Below, in pieces: positions 35,331 to 43,835 of a DNA stretch of 64,000 nt (position 1 is its first letter; each line of letters starts with the position of its first letter). Below the pieces are notes generated by a model. It searched no databases and was not told the origin of the DNA. It saw nothing but the letters and a program-made list of their open reading frames with translations. The position numbers and the translations under genes are program-made. Origin of the DNA: Arcobacter_B sp049472135 (GTDB lineage: Bacteria > Campylobacterota > Campylobacteria > Campylobacterales > Arcobacteraceae); NCBI RefSeq assembly GCF_049472135.1, contig NZ_JBMOVV010000004.1, positions 1-64,000 on the forward strand, in the 5' to 3' direction.

Positions 35331-35359
35331 TTATACTAAAGGCTTGCCTTTTAGTATAA
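35331..35359. repeat. Inverted repeat before the phasin-like gene
   Basis: TTATACTAAAGG, loop CTTG, CCTTTTAGTATAA: a 12-bp stem with one bulged T. It is not followed by a T-run on either strand, so a simple terminator is unlikely. TATAAA at 35355-35360 overlaps its right arm, so it may be an operator or an mRNA leader structure. Confidence 0.6.
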
Positions 35360-35382
35360 AATAAATAAAAAAAGGACTTAAG

Positions 35383-35646
35383 ATGTTAAAAGAGTTAATT
35401 TTTACAAGTTTAGGCGCAACTGCTGTAATCAAAGATAAGGTTGAAGATGAACTAAAAAAACTTGAAGAAAAAGGAAAAATTGATTCATCTGATGTTAAAG
35501 GCTTTATAGAATCTTTGGAAAAAAAGGGACAAGACGAAGAAAAAAAGTTTAAAAAGCATATAAAAGATAGTCTAAAAGAGGCTATTGATGAGCTTGGTCT
35601 TGTAACTAAAAAAGATTTAGAGAAATTAAAAAAGGATCTAAAATAG
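35383..35646 (+). CDS. Phasin-like small protein
   Basis: An 87-residue charged, helical protein. The N-terminus (LKELIFTSLGATAVIKDKVEDELKKL) and the tail LGLVTKKDLEKLKKDL resemble the PhaF/PhaI-type granule-associated phasins, but no PHA synthase is present in the window. The family is also widespread next to UbiB/ABC1 kinases, as here. The stop TAG overlaps the probable upstream extension of the UbiB frame. Cytosolic; function unknown. Confidence 0.75.
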   Translation: MLKELIFTSLGATAVIKDKVEDELKKLEEKGKIDSSDVKGFIESLEKKGQDEEKKFKKHIKDSLKEAIDELGLVTKKDLEKLKKDLK

Positions 35647-35711
35647 AAACTTTTTTCTCTAAACTGAAACTCTACTCACCTAAAAGAGTCTATAAAGTCT
35701 TTAGGTTTTTA

Positions 35712-37199
35712 ATGACTGTTTATTTAGTTATTAAGAAAAAAGAGAGTTTTATGTGGATCAAACCTCTTGATCCTAAAGGCTTAAAAAACACTACAATAAG
35801 CTTAGGCGCTAGTTTCATAAAGTTAGCTCAAGTGCTGGCAACACGTGCTGACTTTTTTAGTGAAGATTACTTAAGTGAATTAAGAGAACTTCACGACCAA
35901 CTTCCAACAATGTCAAATGACAGTTTCCAAAGGGTATTTGAAAGAGCATTTTCAAATACTCCTTTTAAAAAGTTTGATAAAAAAGCTATTGCTTCTGCTT
36001 CAATAGGTCAAGTTCATATTGCAAAACTAAAAGATGGAAGTAAGGTTGCTGTAAAACTTAGACGAGAAGGTATAAAGCAAAGAGTTATTGCTGATATAAA
36101 TATTATTTCATTATTTAATAAAATATTTAAACCCCTATTTTCACACTATACAAAAAACTCAATAGAAGCTGTGATAATTGAGTTTTCATCTATGATTAGA
36201 CAAGAAGTTAGTTTAACTACTGAACTTCAAAACTTAAAAAAGTTTTCAAATACTTACAAAGATGAAAATATAGGTTTTCCAAAGCCTTATGAACAGTACT
36301 GTAGTGATGATGCTCTTGTTATGAGCTATGAAGAAGGCTTTAGATTTGATGATAAAAAATCAATACTTAAGTACAATATAGATTTTAACAAGATTATCGC
36401 AAATCTAGTAAGCTTTTATACAACTCAGATGTTAATAAAAGGATATTTTCATGCTGATCCTCATCCTGGAAATATTTTAATAACAAAAGAAGGAAATATT
36501 ACTATGCTTGATTTTGGTATGGTAAAAACCGTACCAAATGATAAAAGAGTAGCAATAATTGAGCTTATAAAAGCAGCAAATGAGCAGGATTATGAACTAT
36601 ATATTAGTGCTAGTAAAAGACTTGGAACTATTGCATATGAAGCACCTACAAGCGAACTTGCTGAGTTTACAAGCAAGATGTTCGATATATTCTCAAATGA
36701 TAACCTTGATAGTGAATCTATGCAAAAACTAGCATTTGAAGTTTTAGAGAGCACTAGAAATATGCCTTTTAAACTTCCTAGTGATGCTATATATATTTTA
36801 AGAGTTAGTGCTATTATCGAAGGTCTTGGAACAACATATATTGAAAACTTCAATGGTGTAAAAGATATTTTACCAATACTAAAAGATAATCTTCCAAAAG
36901 CTCTTGGAGCAAAAGACTCAATAGTTGAAACAATAATTGATGAGATAAAAGATATACCTTTTACCATTAAGGATTTTAAATCAACACTAAAACAAGCAAG
37001 TGAAGGTGACTTAAGTGTGCAAATCTCAGATAATCAACTTGAGTATTTACAAAAAGAAATAAAAGAGTATTTAAAACCTAAATTTATTTCAATTTCAATG
37101 ATGATAAGTTCGATTTTTATTTTACTTTTAGATAAAGATTATAAAGAAATAGCAATAGGACTTTTTGTTTTCGCTCTTGCTAGAATCATTTATAAATAA
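35712..37199 (+). CDS. ABC1/AarF/UbiB-family atypical kinase
   Basis: A 495-residue atypical kinase: A-rich loop IASASIGQVHIAKL, HADPHPGNILIT, MLDFGMVKT and two C-terminal hydrophobic helices. Two hallmarks are altered: KxGQ reads Lys37-Leu-Ala-Gln, and the ExD motif reads EVS (RQEVSLTTEL). UbiB supports quinone synthesis; Campylobacterota use menaquinone, so the role here is uncertain. The frame stays open for ~34 codons upstream of ATG 35712 and reads as plausible protein (LKLYSPKRVYKVFRFL), but has no ATG/GTG/TTG; ATA at 35643 has AAGG 7 bases before it. Confidence 0.88.
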   Translation: MTVYLVIKKKESFMWIKPLDPKGLKNTTISLGASFIKLAQVLATRADFFSEDYLSELRELHDQLPTMSNDSFQRVFERAFSNTPFKKFDKKAIASASIGQVHIAKLKDGSKVAVKLRREGIKQRVIADINIISLFNKIFKPLFSHYTKNSIEAVIIEFSSMIRQEVSLTTELQNLKKFSNTYKDENIGFPKPYEQYCSDDALVMSYEEGFRFDDKKSILKYNIDFNKIIANLVSFYTTQMLIKGYFHADPHPGNILITKEGNITMLDFGMVKTVPNDKRVAIIELIKAANEQDYELYISASKRLGTIAYEAPTSELAEFTSKMFDIFSNDNLDSESMQKLAFEVLESTRNMPFKLPSDAIYILRVSAIIEGLGTTYIENFNGVKDILPILKDNLPKALGAKDSIVETIIDEIKDIPFTIKDFKSTLKQASEGDLSVQISDNQLEYLQKEIKEYLKPKFISISMMISSIFILLLDKDYKEIAIGLFVFALARIIYK

Positions 37200-37207
37200 G
37201 GAATATT

Positions 37208-38119
37208 ATGAACATAGCTATAATTGGTGCAGGCTTTAGTGGATGCTATTTATATAATAGATTAAAAAATGAAAATCATGATATCAAAATATTTGAAAAA
37301 TCTAGAGGATGTGGTGGAAGATTAAGTACAAAATATATAGGTGAAAAGTTTATTGACCATGGTACACCCTACTTTGAGACAAAAGAGCCAGACTTTATTT
37401 ATTTCTCAAATAAGCAAGTAAAAAAAGGTATATTAAAAAAGCTAAATAATCAGTACTTTCCCGTAAATGGAATAAATAAGTTTTGTTCATCTTTAATAAA
37501 TAAACAAGATTTGATAAAACAAACAAAAATTGTAACATGTATTAAAGAAGATAATAAATGGAGTTTATTTGATGAAAATGACAAATCATATGAAGGTTTT
37601 GATTTGATTGTTTTTACAATCCCTGCTCCACAAATATTAGAGCTTTCATTAAAATTAGAAGATGAAATAAAAAAAGATTTAAATAGTGTGAAATACAATT
37701 CTATTGCAACTTTAATACTACATGATGACAAAGAGTTCAAAATAAATAAGGAACTATATGATTCTCAATTTTTTAAAAAAGTAGTAAATAATAGTGAAAA
37801 ATACTGCTATAAAGAGTTTTCAAGTTTTGTATTCCATGCAAATGAAAGCTTTTCTACAAACAACAATGACAAAAATAAAGAAGATTTAGCTCTACAAATA
37901 TATAAATATATAGACTACTTTCAAAAGATAAAACTTCCTAAAAGTATATATAAGATTGCTCATTTATGGAAATATGCCACAGTAAAAGAAGGTATTTCCT
38001 CAAAAGATTATTATATAAATGAAAACAAAGATTTAGCTTTTTGTGGGGACTATTTCAAAAAAGCAAATCTAGAAGGAAGTTTTTTAAGTGCTAAGGTTTT
38101 AGCTGATGAGTTAATCTAA
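37208..38119 (+). CDS. Renalase-like FAD/NAD(P)-binding oxidoreductase
   Basis: A 303-residue flavoprotein with the Rossmann motif IIGAGFSGCYL, EKSRGCGGRLSTK, IDHGTPYF and the C-terminal LAFCGDYFKKANLEGSFLSAKVLAD. This is the renalase-like branch of amine oxidases, often found with photolyase or stress genes. The substrate is unknown. It follows the kinase gene by 8 bases and is the last gene of the lipocalin operon; its stop overlaps the phnP stop on the other strand. Confidence 0.86.
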   Translation: MNIAIIGAGFSGCYLYNRLKNENHDIKIFEKSRGCGGRLSTKYIGEKFIDHGTPYFETKEPDFIYFSNKQVKKGILKKLNNQYFPVNGINKFCSSLINKQDLIKQTKIVTCIKEDNKWSLFDENDKSYEGFDLIVFTIPAPQILELSLKLEDEIKKDLNSVKYNSIATLILHDDKEFKINKELYDSQFFKKVVNNSEKYCYKEFSSFVFHANESFSTNNNDKNKEDLALQIYKYIDYFQKIKLPKSIYKIAHLWKYATVKEGISSKDYYINENKDLAFCGDYFKKANLEGSFLSAKVLADELI

Positions 38120-38131
38120 AATAAACTCATC
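38105..38131. terminator. Inverted repeat covering two overlapping convergent stops
   Basis: GATGAGTT (38105-38112) pairs with AACTCATC (38124-38131) around an 11-base loop. The stem includes the last codons of both the renalase-like gene and phnP. It lacks a T-run, so it is a weak terminator candidate. Confidence 0.4.
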
Positions 38132-38851
38132 CCCTGCTTTCACATATTTATACTTCAACTCTATTTTATTTTTTAGTATATACTCCAAAGTAGTATGAGA
38201 GATGTGCATCAAATAACCTTCTTTCACTTTTAGTTCATCTAGTATATCACTTGCTTGTTTGTAGTTTAGGTGGTTTCCTACTTCTTTTCTTTCATCATAA
38301 CAGGCATCTATAAAAGCATAATCAATATCTTTTGTTTTTAGAAATTCAATACTTTTTTTAGAAATACCAGAACAATCTGTAAGGTATGCTAGAGTTTTAT
38401 TTTTTGTTTCTAATAAATACCCAAAGGTATTCTTTGAGTGTTTTAAAGGAACACTTGTAAAGCCTATATCATCGATGTTTATAGTTTGAAATTCTTCTAT
38501 TTCGTTATAACAAACTGAATGTTTATGCTTAAACAAATCAGAAAAACCATTTTCATCTTTTGGATGAAAACAGTTTATTTTTTGAGCTGAGTGTCTAAGT
38601 CTTAAAAGACCTAGACAATGATCTGCATGAAAGTGAGTAAGAAATACAGCTTTGATATTCTTACCATCAAAGATATTTGATATATCCTCTATTCCTGCAT
38701 CTAAAAGTATTACATTATCCTCTACTTTTATATAAGCACTTGTAGATAAATTTTTTAGACCTTTTTCTCTATGGTAAGTGCAAACCATACATTGACAGTT
38801 ATGTACAGGAAAGCCTGCACTATCAGCAGTTCCTAAAAATTTAAGCTTCAA
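38111..38851 (-). CDS. phnP: PhnP, phosphoribosyl cyclic phosphate phosphodiesterase
   Basis: A 246-residue metallo-beta-lactamase-fold enzyme opening 5-phosphoribosyl 1,2-cyclic phosphate, the product of C-P lyase. Metal motif HFHADH (His73, His75, Asp77, His78). The structural zinc Cys set Cys19, Cys21 and Cys24 (NCQCMVC) is the PhnP hallmark. The start is TTG at 38851, backed by AAAGGAG 6 bases upstream and by the family start KLKFLGTADSAGFP. Overlaps the MFS gene by 11 bases; last gene of the phn operon. Confidence 0.93.
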   Translation of the reverse strand: MKLKFLGTADSAGFPVHNCQCMVCTYHREKGLKNLSTSAYIKVEDNVILLDAGIEDISNIFDGKNIKAVFLTHFHADHCLGLLRLRHSAQKINCFHPKDENGFSDLFKHKHSVCYNEIEEFQTINIDDIGFTSVPLKHSKNTFGYLLETKNKTLAYLTDCSGISKKSIEFLKTKDIDYAFIDACYDERKEVGNHLNYKQASDILDELKVKEGYLMHISHTTLEYILKNKIELKYKYVKAGDEFILD

Positions 38852-40073
38852 TTTTTGCTCCTTTTATACTTACTTTTATTATATTCAATAAAATCACTGC
38901 AATAAGTGTTACAACTACTAGAAATATTGTAGCGTTTTTAGCACCAAAACTCTCCAATAAAAAAGCAAACCCAAAAGGTACCATAGAAGTTACTATTAGT
39001 CTAAATAGATTTAATCCCCCTGTTGTTTTACCATAACCATCATTTCCAAATAAATACAAAGGTAAGACTCCTCTTACAATATCACTTAATCCTTGTCCTG
39101 CTCCATATAAAACTACAAATAATAATGCGATTAAATAGTCATATCCACTAAAAATCAATGCAATTAATCCAAAGCTCATCAATAAAGTTGAAGCAATGGC
39201 TGTAAATAATGGAGTAATCTTTTTAGAGAAACTAAGCTCCAATAGTCTTGCAACCACTTGTGAAGGACCAATTAAAGCTCCTAGTGCTACTGCAGTTGCA
39301 GCTTCAATTCCGAAGCCTTTAAATAAAGCTAAAAATTGTGTTTGCATTGCTGTTATTGGTATTGCTAAAAAAGAAAAAGTAATTGCAAGTAAGATTAAAG
39401 AGATTTTTTTATGTTTACCTTCTAAACAAATACAATCATTAAAGTTCTTATTATCTAGTGTTTTATTACCTAAAATAAGATTTGGTTTTAAAACAAAAAA
39501 ATGTATGGGCAAGGCAATAAATAAATGAAAAAGAGCAAGTATTTGATAAACATCTCTCCATGAAAAAAATGTTAATAAATAAGTAATCAAAGGCCAAAAT
39601 ATAGTTGAAGCAAAACCTGCTATAAGTGTAATTTGAACGATTGGAAGCCTAGCTTTTACACCTGCTAATTGAGAAAAAGCAATAAAAGCAGCTTCATATA
39701 AAACTAAAATAGAGACTATTTCTAAAAAAAGTATTGCTAATACAAATTGAAATTTTGTTTGTACATAAGACAGTAATACTAAACCTAAGGCACAAAATAG
39801 TGAGCCAAAACTCATAATCCATCTAGCTCCATACTTATCTAATATTTTCCCTACCATTGGAGCTAATAGTCCACCTAATAAGATACCTAAAGATAAAATA
39901 CCAAAAATAAAAGACTTTGACCACAAAAAGTAGTTTGATATCTCTTCACTCATAATAGATATAGAATAGTATAATGTACCATAACCTATAGTTGTTGTAA
40001 TACCTAAACCAAGAACAGATTTAGCCGTACCTTTTATAAAAATTTTATTTATAATTTGTTCAAATTTATTCAT
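38841..40073 (-). CDS. MFS transporter within the phn operon
   Basis: A 410-residue protein with 12 predicted helices: loop GKILDKYGARW after helix 2 and VGKILDKYG-type repeat, DIVRGVLPLYLFGNDGYGKTTGGLNLFR late. It belongs to the monocarboxylate/OFA-like MFS group. A major-facilitator gene is not part of the classic phn set, so it could export the alkane-side product or import/export an organophosphonate. The placement is known only from sequence. Weak ribosome site (AAAGAC). Confidence 0.83.
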   Translation of the reverse strand: MNKFEQIINKIFIKGTAKSVLGLGITTTIGYGTLYYSISIMSEEISNYFLWSKSFIFGILSLGILLGGLLAPMVGKILDKYGARWIMSFGSLFCALGLVLLSYVQTKFQFVLAILFLEIVSILVLYEAAFIAFSQLAGVKARLPIVQITLIAGFASTIFWPLITYLLTFFSWRDVYQILALFHLFIALPIHFFVLKPNLILGNKTLDNKNFNDCICLEGKHKKISLILLAITFSFLAIPITAMQTQFLALFKGFGIEAATAVALGALIGPSQVVARLLELSFSKKITPLFTAIASTLLMSFGLIALIFSGYDYLIALLFVVLYGAGQGLSDIVRGVLPLYLFGNDGYGKTTGGLNLFRLIVTSMVPFGFAFLLESFGAKNATIFLVVVTLIAVILLNIIKVSIKGAKIEA

Positions 40074-40085
40074 TGTTTGTCTTTA

Positions 40086-40772
40086 TTAGAATCTAAAAGT
40101 ACTAACTAAACAGTAATGATCACTATAATCTTTTAGTACTATTTTACTAGTAACTTTTATTTTTTCTTTACTTTTATAAAATATATAATCAATAATCACA
40201 CCATCCTTATGACTAAATTGTATATTTTTATCTACAAAACCTTTTTCTTTAATCTGTAAGATTTCTTTTGAATTAGGTAAGGCATTTAAATCTCCACAAA
40301 ACATAACAACATCATAAAAAGCAGAATAGTTTTTTATAAACTTTAAAATCTTTTTGATTTGATTTTCTCTTTGTTCTGAACTTATGTGGGATAAGTGAGT
40401 ATTAACTAAAAGTAGTTTTTTATCTTTTAATTCTACTTCTATTATCTGGCAAGCTCTTTCATCCTCAGTCTCTTTATCAAAAAAAATTTCATCAACTAAT
40501 TTGATTTTATATTTTGAAAGAATTGTAAGATTAGAGCTACTTAGTTTATTATCTCTAATCTTTTTTCTTGTTTTAGTAGAAATATAGTTGAAATCTAAAT
40601 TTTTATTCAAGTATTTACTACTTGAAAACTCTTTTGATTCATAATCTTCTTGTAAACATATTATGTCCAATTTATTTTCTTTTAATTCATCATTCAATTT
40701 AAATATTCTATTTGGAAAGTCACCATCATTTTTCCAAATATTAAATGTTGCAACTTTTATCTTCTTACTCAA
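40086..40772 (-). CDS. Endonuclease/exonuclease/phosphatase (EEP) family protein
   Basis: A 228-residue EEP fold protein: ATFNIWKNDGD, IICLQEDYES, VNTHLSH, FCGDLNALPNS and the final DYSDHYCLVSTF. Metal and catalytic residues appear intact. Such enzymes hydrolyse phosphodiesters of DNA, lipids or small molecules. In this operon it might process a phosphodiester form of an organophosphonate, but that is inferred from location only. The start is TTG at 40772 inside phnN (8-base overlap). Confidence 0.83.
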   Translation of the reverse strand: MSKKIKVATFNIWKNDGDFPNRIFKLNDELKENKLDIICLQEDYESKEFSSSKYLNKNLDFNYISTKTRKKIRDNKLSSSNLTILSKYKIKLVDEIFFDKETEDERACQIIEVELKDKKLLLVNTHLSHISSEQRENQIKKILKFIKNYSAFYDVVMFCGDLNALPNSKEILQIKEKGFVDKNIQFSHKDGVIIDYIFYKSKEKIKVTSKIVLKDYSDHYCLVSTFRF

Positions 40773-41295
40773 GGGCTAACTTCTTTAATAGATTTATAAA
40801 CTCTTCTAAACTCTCATCAATATTCTTACTGTTATCAAAATCGATTAAATTCTTAGCATCAATATTTTCATAGCTTCTATCTAATCTTTTTTCAATCTCT
40901 TCTATTGATTCTCTTTTTCTTAAAAGAAGTCTATTTCTTAACTCTTCTTTTGAAACAGTAATATTTATAGTATAAACCTTTTCATATTGCTTTTCAAAAT
41001 CAGAAACTTTAGACCTTGAAATAGAAATTACATTTACCTTGTTTTTTATAGAGTTCTTAGCTATTCCATAATAATTGCCATGGGCATTCCAAGTTGAAGC
41101 AAAAAAACTATTATGTTTTAAAATTTCAAAAGCAAAATTATCAACAAAAAAGTTTTTCTCATTTTTATCTGGCTTTCTAGTAATATATCTTTTAACAAAA
41201 TGAATATCACCTTTTAACTCTTTTTTCGCACCCTTTAATAAAGTATCTTTTCCAACTCCACTAGGACCAACGATTAAAACAATTTTAGTATCCAT
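40765..41295 (-). CDS. phnN: Ribose 1,5-bisphosphate phosphokinase PhnN
   Basis: A 176-residue guanylate-kinase-like enzyme that turns ribose 1,5-bisphosphate into PRPP. P-loop GPSGVGKDTLL (10-20), RYITRKP, FASTWNAHGNYYGI and RLLLRKRE match PhnN. It completes the salvage of the ribose moiety left by C-P lyase. AAGG precedes the ATG. The next gene (EEP) overlaps by 8 bases. Confidence 0.92.
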   Translation of the reverse strand: MDTKIVLIVGPSGVGKDTLLKGAKKELKGDIHFVKRYITRKPDKNEKNFFVDNFAFEILKHNSFFASTWNAHGNYYGIAKNSIKNKVNVISISRSKVSDFEKQYEKVYTINITVSKEELRNRLLLRKRESIEEIEKRLDRSYENIDAKNLIDFDNSKNIDESLEEFINLLKKLALE

Positions 41296-41304
41296 AAAAC
41301 CTTC

Positions 41305-41943
41305 TTATTTTGAATATTTATATATAAACTCTCTAATATCTTTTAAATCTTCTATTCTATTTTTTATTTCATCATGAGTCCAATCCCACCATGAAATTTT
41401 TTCTAAAGATTTTATAATCTCTTTTGAAAATCTAAATTTTAATATTTTAGCGCTTACACCTGCTACTATAGCATACGCAGGTACATCTTTGGTTACAACA
41501 GCATTTGAGCCAATAATTGCACCATTTCCTATCTTAATTCCTGGCATAATAACTGCCCCATGACCTATCCAAACATCATGACCTATATCTACTTTTTGAA
41601 TATCTCTATAGTTAAAAAATGCTTTGTCATCATCACCAAAACCATACATTTCTCTTCTGTACATAAAGTGGTGTTGGCAAGGCATTTCATAAGGGTGAAA
41701 GCCTGGATTTATTCGTACATTTGAAGCTATGTTTACAAACTTTCCAATAATAGTATTTGTTATTTGTGAATATTCGCTAACATATGAATAATCATCCATT
41801 GATGAGTTTGAAATATTTACAAAATCTCTAATCTCAGTGTATTTGCCAAATTCACAGTTTTCAATAATGGCATTAGGGAAAATATAAGGCTTTTCCCCTA
41901 ATACAACTTTTGGCTCAGGATTATGAGTTTCTATTTTTGTCAT
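41305..41943 (-). CDS. Phosphonate-operon hexapeptide-repeat transferase (TIGR03308)
   Basis: A 212-residue left-handed beta-helix acetyltransferase-like protein of the family tied to phn operons. Repeats are seen in VNIASNVRINPGFHPYE, DIGHDVWIGHGAVIMPG, IKIGNGAIIGSNAVVTKD and IVAGVSAKILKFRF. Possible acetylation of an aminophosphonate is inferred from the family. ATG at 41943 preferred; an in-frame TTG at 41958 has no site, while GAGG precedes the ATG. Confidence 0.87.
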   Translation of the reverse strand: MTKIETHNPEPKVVLGEKPYIFPNAIIENCEFGKYTEIRDFVNISNSSMDDYSYVSEYSQITNTIIGKFVNIASNVRINPGFHPYEMPCQHHFMYRREMYGFGDDDKAFFNYRDIQKVDIGHDVWIGHGAVIMPGIKIGNGAIIGSNAVVTKDVPAYAIVAGVSAKILKFRFSKEIIKSLEKISWWDWTHDEIKNRIEDLKDIREFIYKYSK

Positions 41944-41998
41944 TGTATTTAACCTCAAGGTGTAAAATACTTCTATAAATTGTAACCATTTTTACTCC

Positions 41999-43138
41999 TT
42001 ATAATTTAAATCCTCTAATACCATTATAAATAGATTCACCGTCTTTTAAAGTAAGTACTACTTTTGGAATATGTGTATCATCTACTACTATAATATCAGC
42101 TCTTTTTCCTTCTTTTATTTCACCTCTATCACTTAAGTTTCCATAAGCAGCAGGAGTTGAAGTTACCATTGAAAAACCTTTTGCAATATCAAGATTTGCG
42201 TCTTCTTTCATTCTATATACTGCTTGAAGCATAGATGTTGGGTGATAGTCTGAACAAAGGTACTTACAAACACCCTCTTTCACAAGTTCAATTGCAGCTA
42301 TGTTACCACTCTGAGAACCACCTCTTACAATATTTGGTGCGCCCATACCTGTAGCAATTCCTTTTGAAACTGCATATTTAGCTACTTCTAAATCAAGTGG
42401 GAATTCTGAAATTTGCACACCTAAGTTAAGTAGTCCATCTAGTTTTTCAATACAATCATCATCATGACTTAAAAGTGTTAAGTTATGCTCTTTTGCATAA
42501 GCGATTAAATCATTGATTTTATCTTCATTTTTATTTGTTTTTTTATCAATTACTTTTTGTAATTCTTCTTCATTTAAATCATAATAGCTACCGTAATAAC
42601 TTTTAAAAGATTCTAATGATTTAAATTGTCCTTGTCCTGGACTGTGATCCATAAGAGAAACAAGTTTAACCATTCCCTTTGAAATTACTTCTTTGATTGG
42701 TTCAACAGCTTCATCACAACTTAGCTCAAATCTTGCATGAACATAGTTATCAACACCTAGGTGTTTATCATTTGCTTTATTAATCTCTTCAATTTGTGAA
42801 ATTGCTAAATCAATACTTCTTTTTTTCTTTGGGTTTTCTTCAAAACCAATAGCATGGAACATCGTAGTAACTCCTGCCATTGATAGTTTTTTATCAAGTT
42901 CAGCAACTGCTAACTCAACTGGAAATGTAGCATTCGGTCTTGGTTCAATCTCTTTTTCAATAGCATCTGAATGCAAATCTACAATTCCTGGAGCTATTTT
43001 TTTCTCACCTAAATCAACGGCTGCTTCATTTTTCCCATACTCATCAATTCTTTCTATAAATTCACCTTTGATTACAACATCAGCAGGAACAAACTCTTCG
43101 TTTATTAATACATTTTTACTTCTTAAAATTGTTTCCAT
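41999..43138 (-). CDS. phnM: PhnM, RPnTP diphosphatase
   Basis: A 379-residue amidohydrolase-fold enzyme. It hydrolyses alpha-D-ribose 1-methylphosphonate 5-triphosphate to the 5-phosphate. Metal motifs: GIVDLHSDAIEKEIEPRP, MFHAIGFEENP, VHARFELS, LLSHDDDC and CSDYHPTSM. Overlaps phnL by one base (TAATG). Confidence 0.95.
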   Translation of the reverse strand: METILRSKNVLINEEFVPADVVIKGEFIERIDEYGKNEAAVDLGEKKIAPGIVDLHSDAIEKEIEPRPNATFPVELAVAELDKKLSMAGVTTMFHAIGFEENPKKKRSIDLAISQIEEINKANDKHLGVDNYVHARFELSCDEAVEPIKEVISKGMVKLVSLMDHSPGQGQFKSLESFKSYYGSYYDLNEEELQKVIDKKTNKNEDKINDLIAYAKEHNLTLLSHDDDCIEKLDGLLNLGVQISEFPLDLEVAKYAVSKGIATGMGAPNIVRGGSQSGNIAAIELVKEGVCKYLCSDYHPTSMLQAVYRMKEDANLDIAKGFSMVTSTPAAYGNLSDRGEIKEGKRADIIVVDDTHIPKVVLTLKDGESIYNGIRGFKL

Positions 43139-43827
43139 TATTTAACTCTCTCTAATTTATAAATCTTATCACTAATCATTTCCATTGCTTCAAGGTCATG
43201 GAAAATACCAACCATCGCAACACCTTGAGTTTTTAACTCTTTTAACTTTTCAACTACTTTCATAGTATTTGTTTTATCTAGTGAAGCTGTTGGTTCATCA
43301 AGTAAAAGTAAACTCTTAGGTGCAATAATACCTTTTGCGATGTTTACTCTTTGTTGCTCCCCACCTGAGAAAGTTAATGGTGATAAATCAAATAACTCTT
43401 CTCTAATAGATAAGTAATCCAACATCTCTTTTGCTTTAATTCTTGCAATTTCTTCACTTTCTCCTTTGAATATCAACTGTTCTGCTACAACATCAACAGC
43501 ACTAATTCTAGGTAAGATTTGTAAAAACTGTGATACATAACCTATTTCTGATTTTCTTAAGTTTAAAATCTCACTTTCAGATGCAGTTGCTATATCTATT
43601 TTACTTCCATTGTCTCTGTGAAATATGATATTTCCACTTGTTGTTGTATATGTCCTAAATAGTGTTTTTAAGATAGATGATTTACCTGCACCACTTGGTC
43701 CAAATAGTGATAAAAATTCACCCTCTTTTACATCAAAACCAATATTTTCAAAACCTTTAACTTCAATACTTCCTTGTGTATGTACTTTAAAAGTTTTATT
43801 TAAATCTTTTACTTCTAATCTAATCAC
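43138..43827 (-). CDS. phnL: PhnL, ABC-type ATPase of the C-P lyase complex
   Basis: A 229-residue ABC ATPase-like subunit. Walker A GPSGAGKSSIL, signature FSGGEQQRVNIAKGI, Walker B LLLLDEPTASLD. In the known complex PhnL binds on top of PhnK. The start is GTG at 43827 with AGGAG 5 bases ahead. It follows phnK directly. Confidence 0.93.
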   Translation of the reverse strand: MIRLEVKDLNKTFKVHTQGSIEVKGFENIGFDVKEGEFLSLFGPSGAGKSSILKTLFRTYTTTSGNIIFHRDNGSKIDIATASESEILNLRKSEIGYVSQFLQILPRISAVDVVAEQLIFKGESEEIARIKAKEMLDYLSIREELFDLSPLTFSGGEQQRVNIAKGIIAPKSLLLLDEPTASLDKTNTMKVVEKLKELKTQGVAMVGIFHDLEAMEMISDKIYKLERVK

Positions 43828-43835
43828 GATAACTC

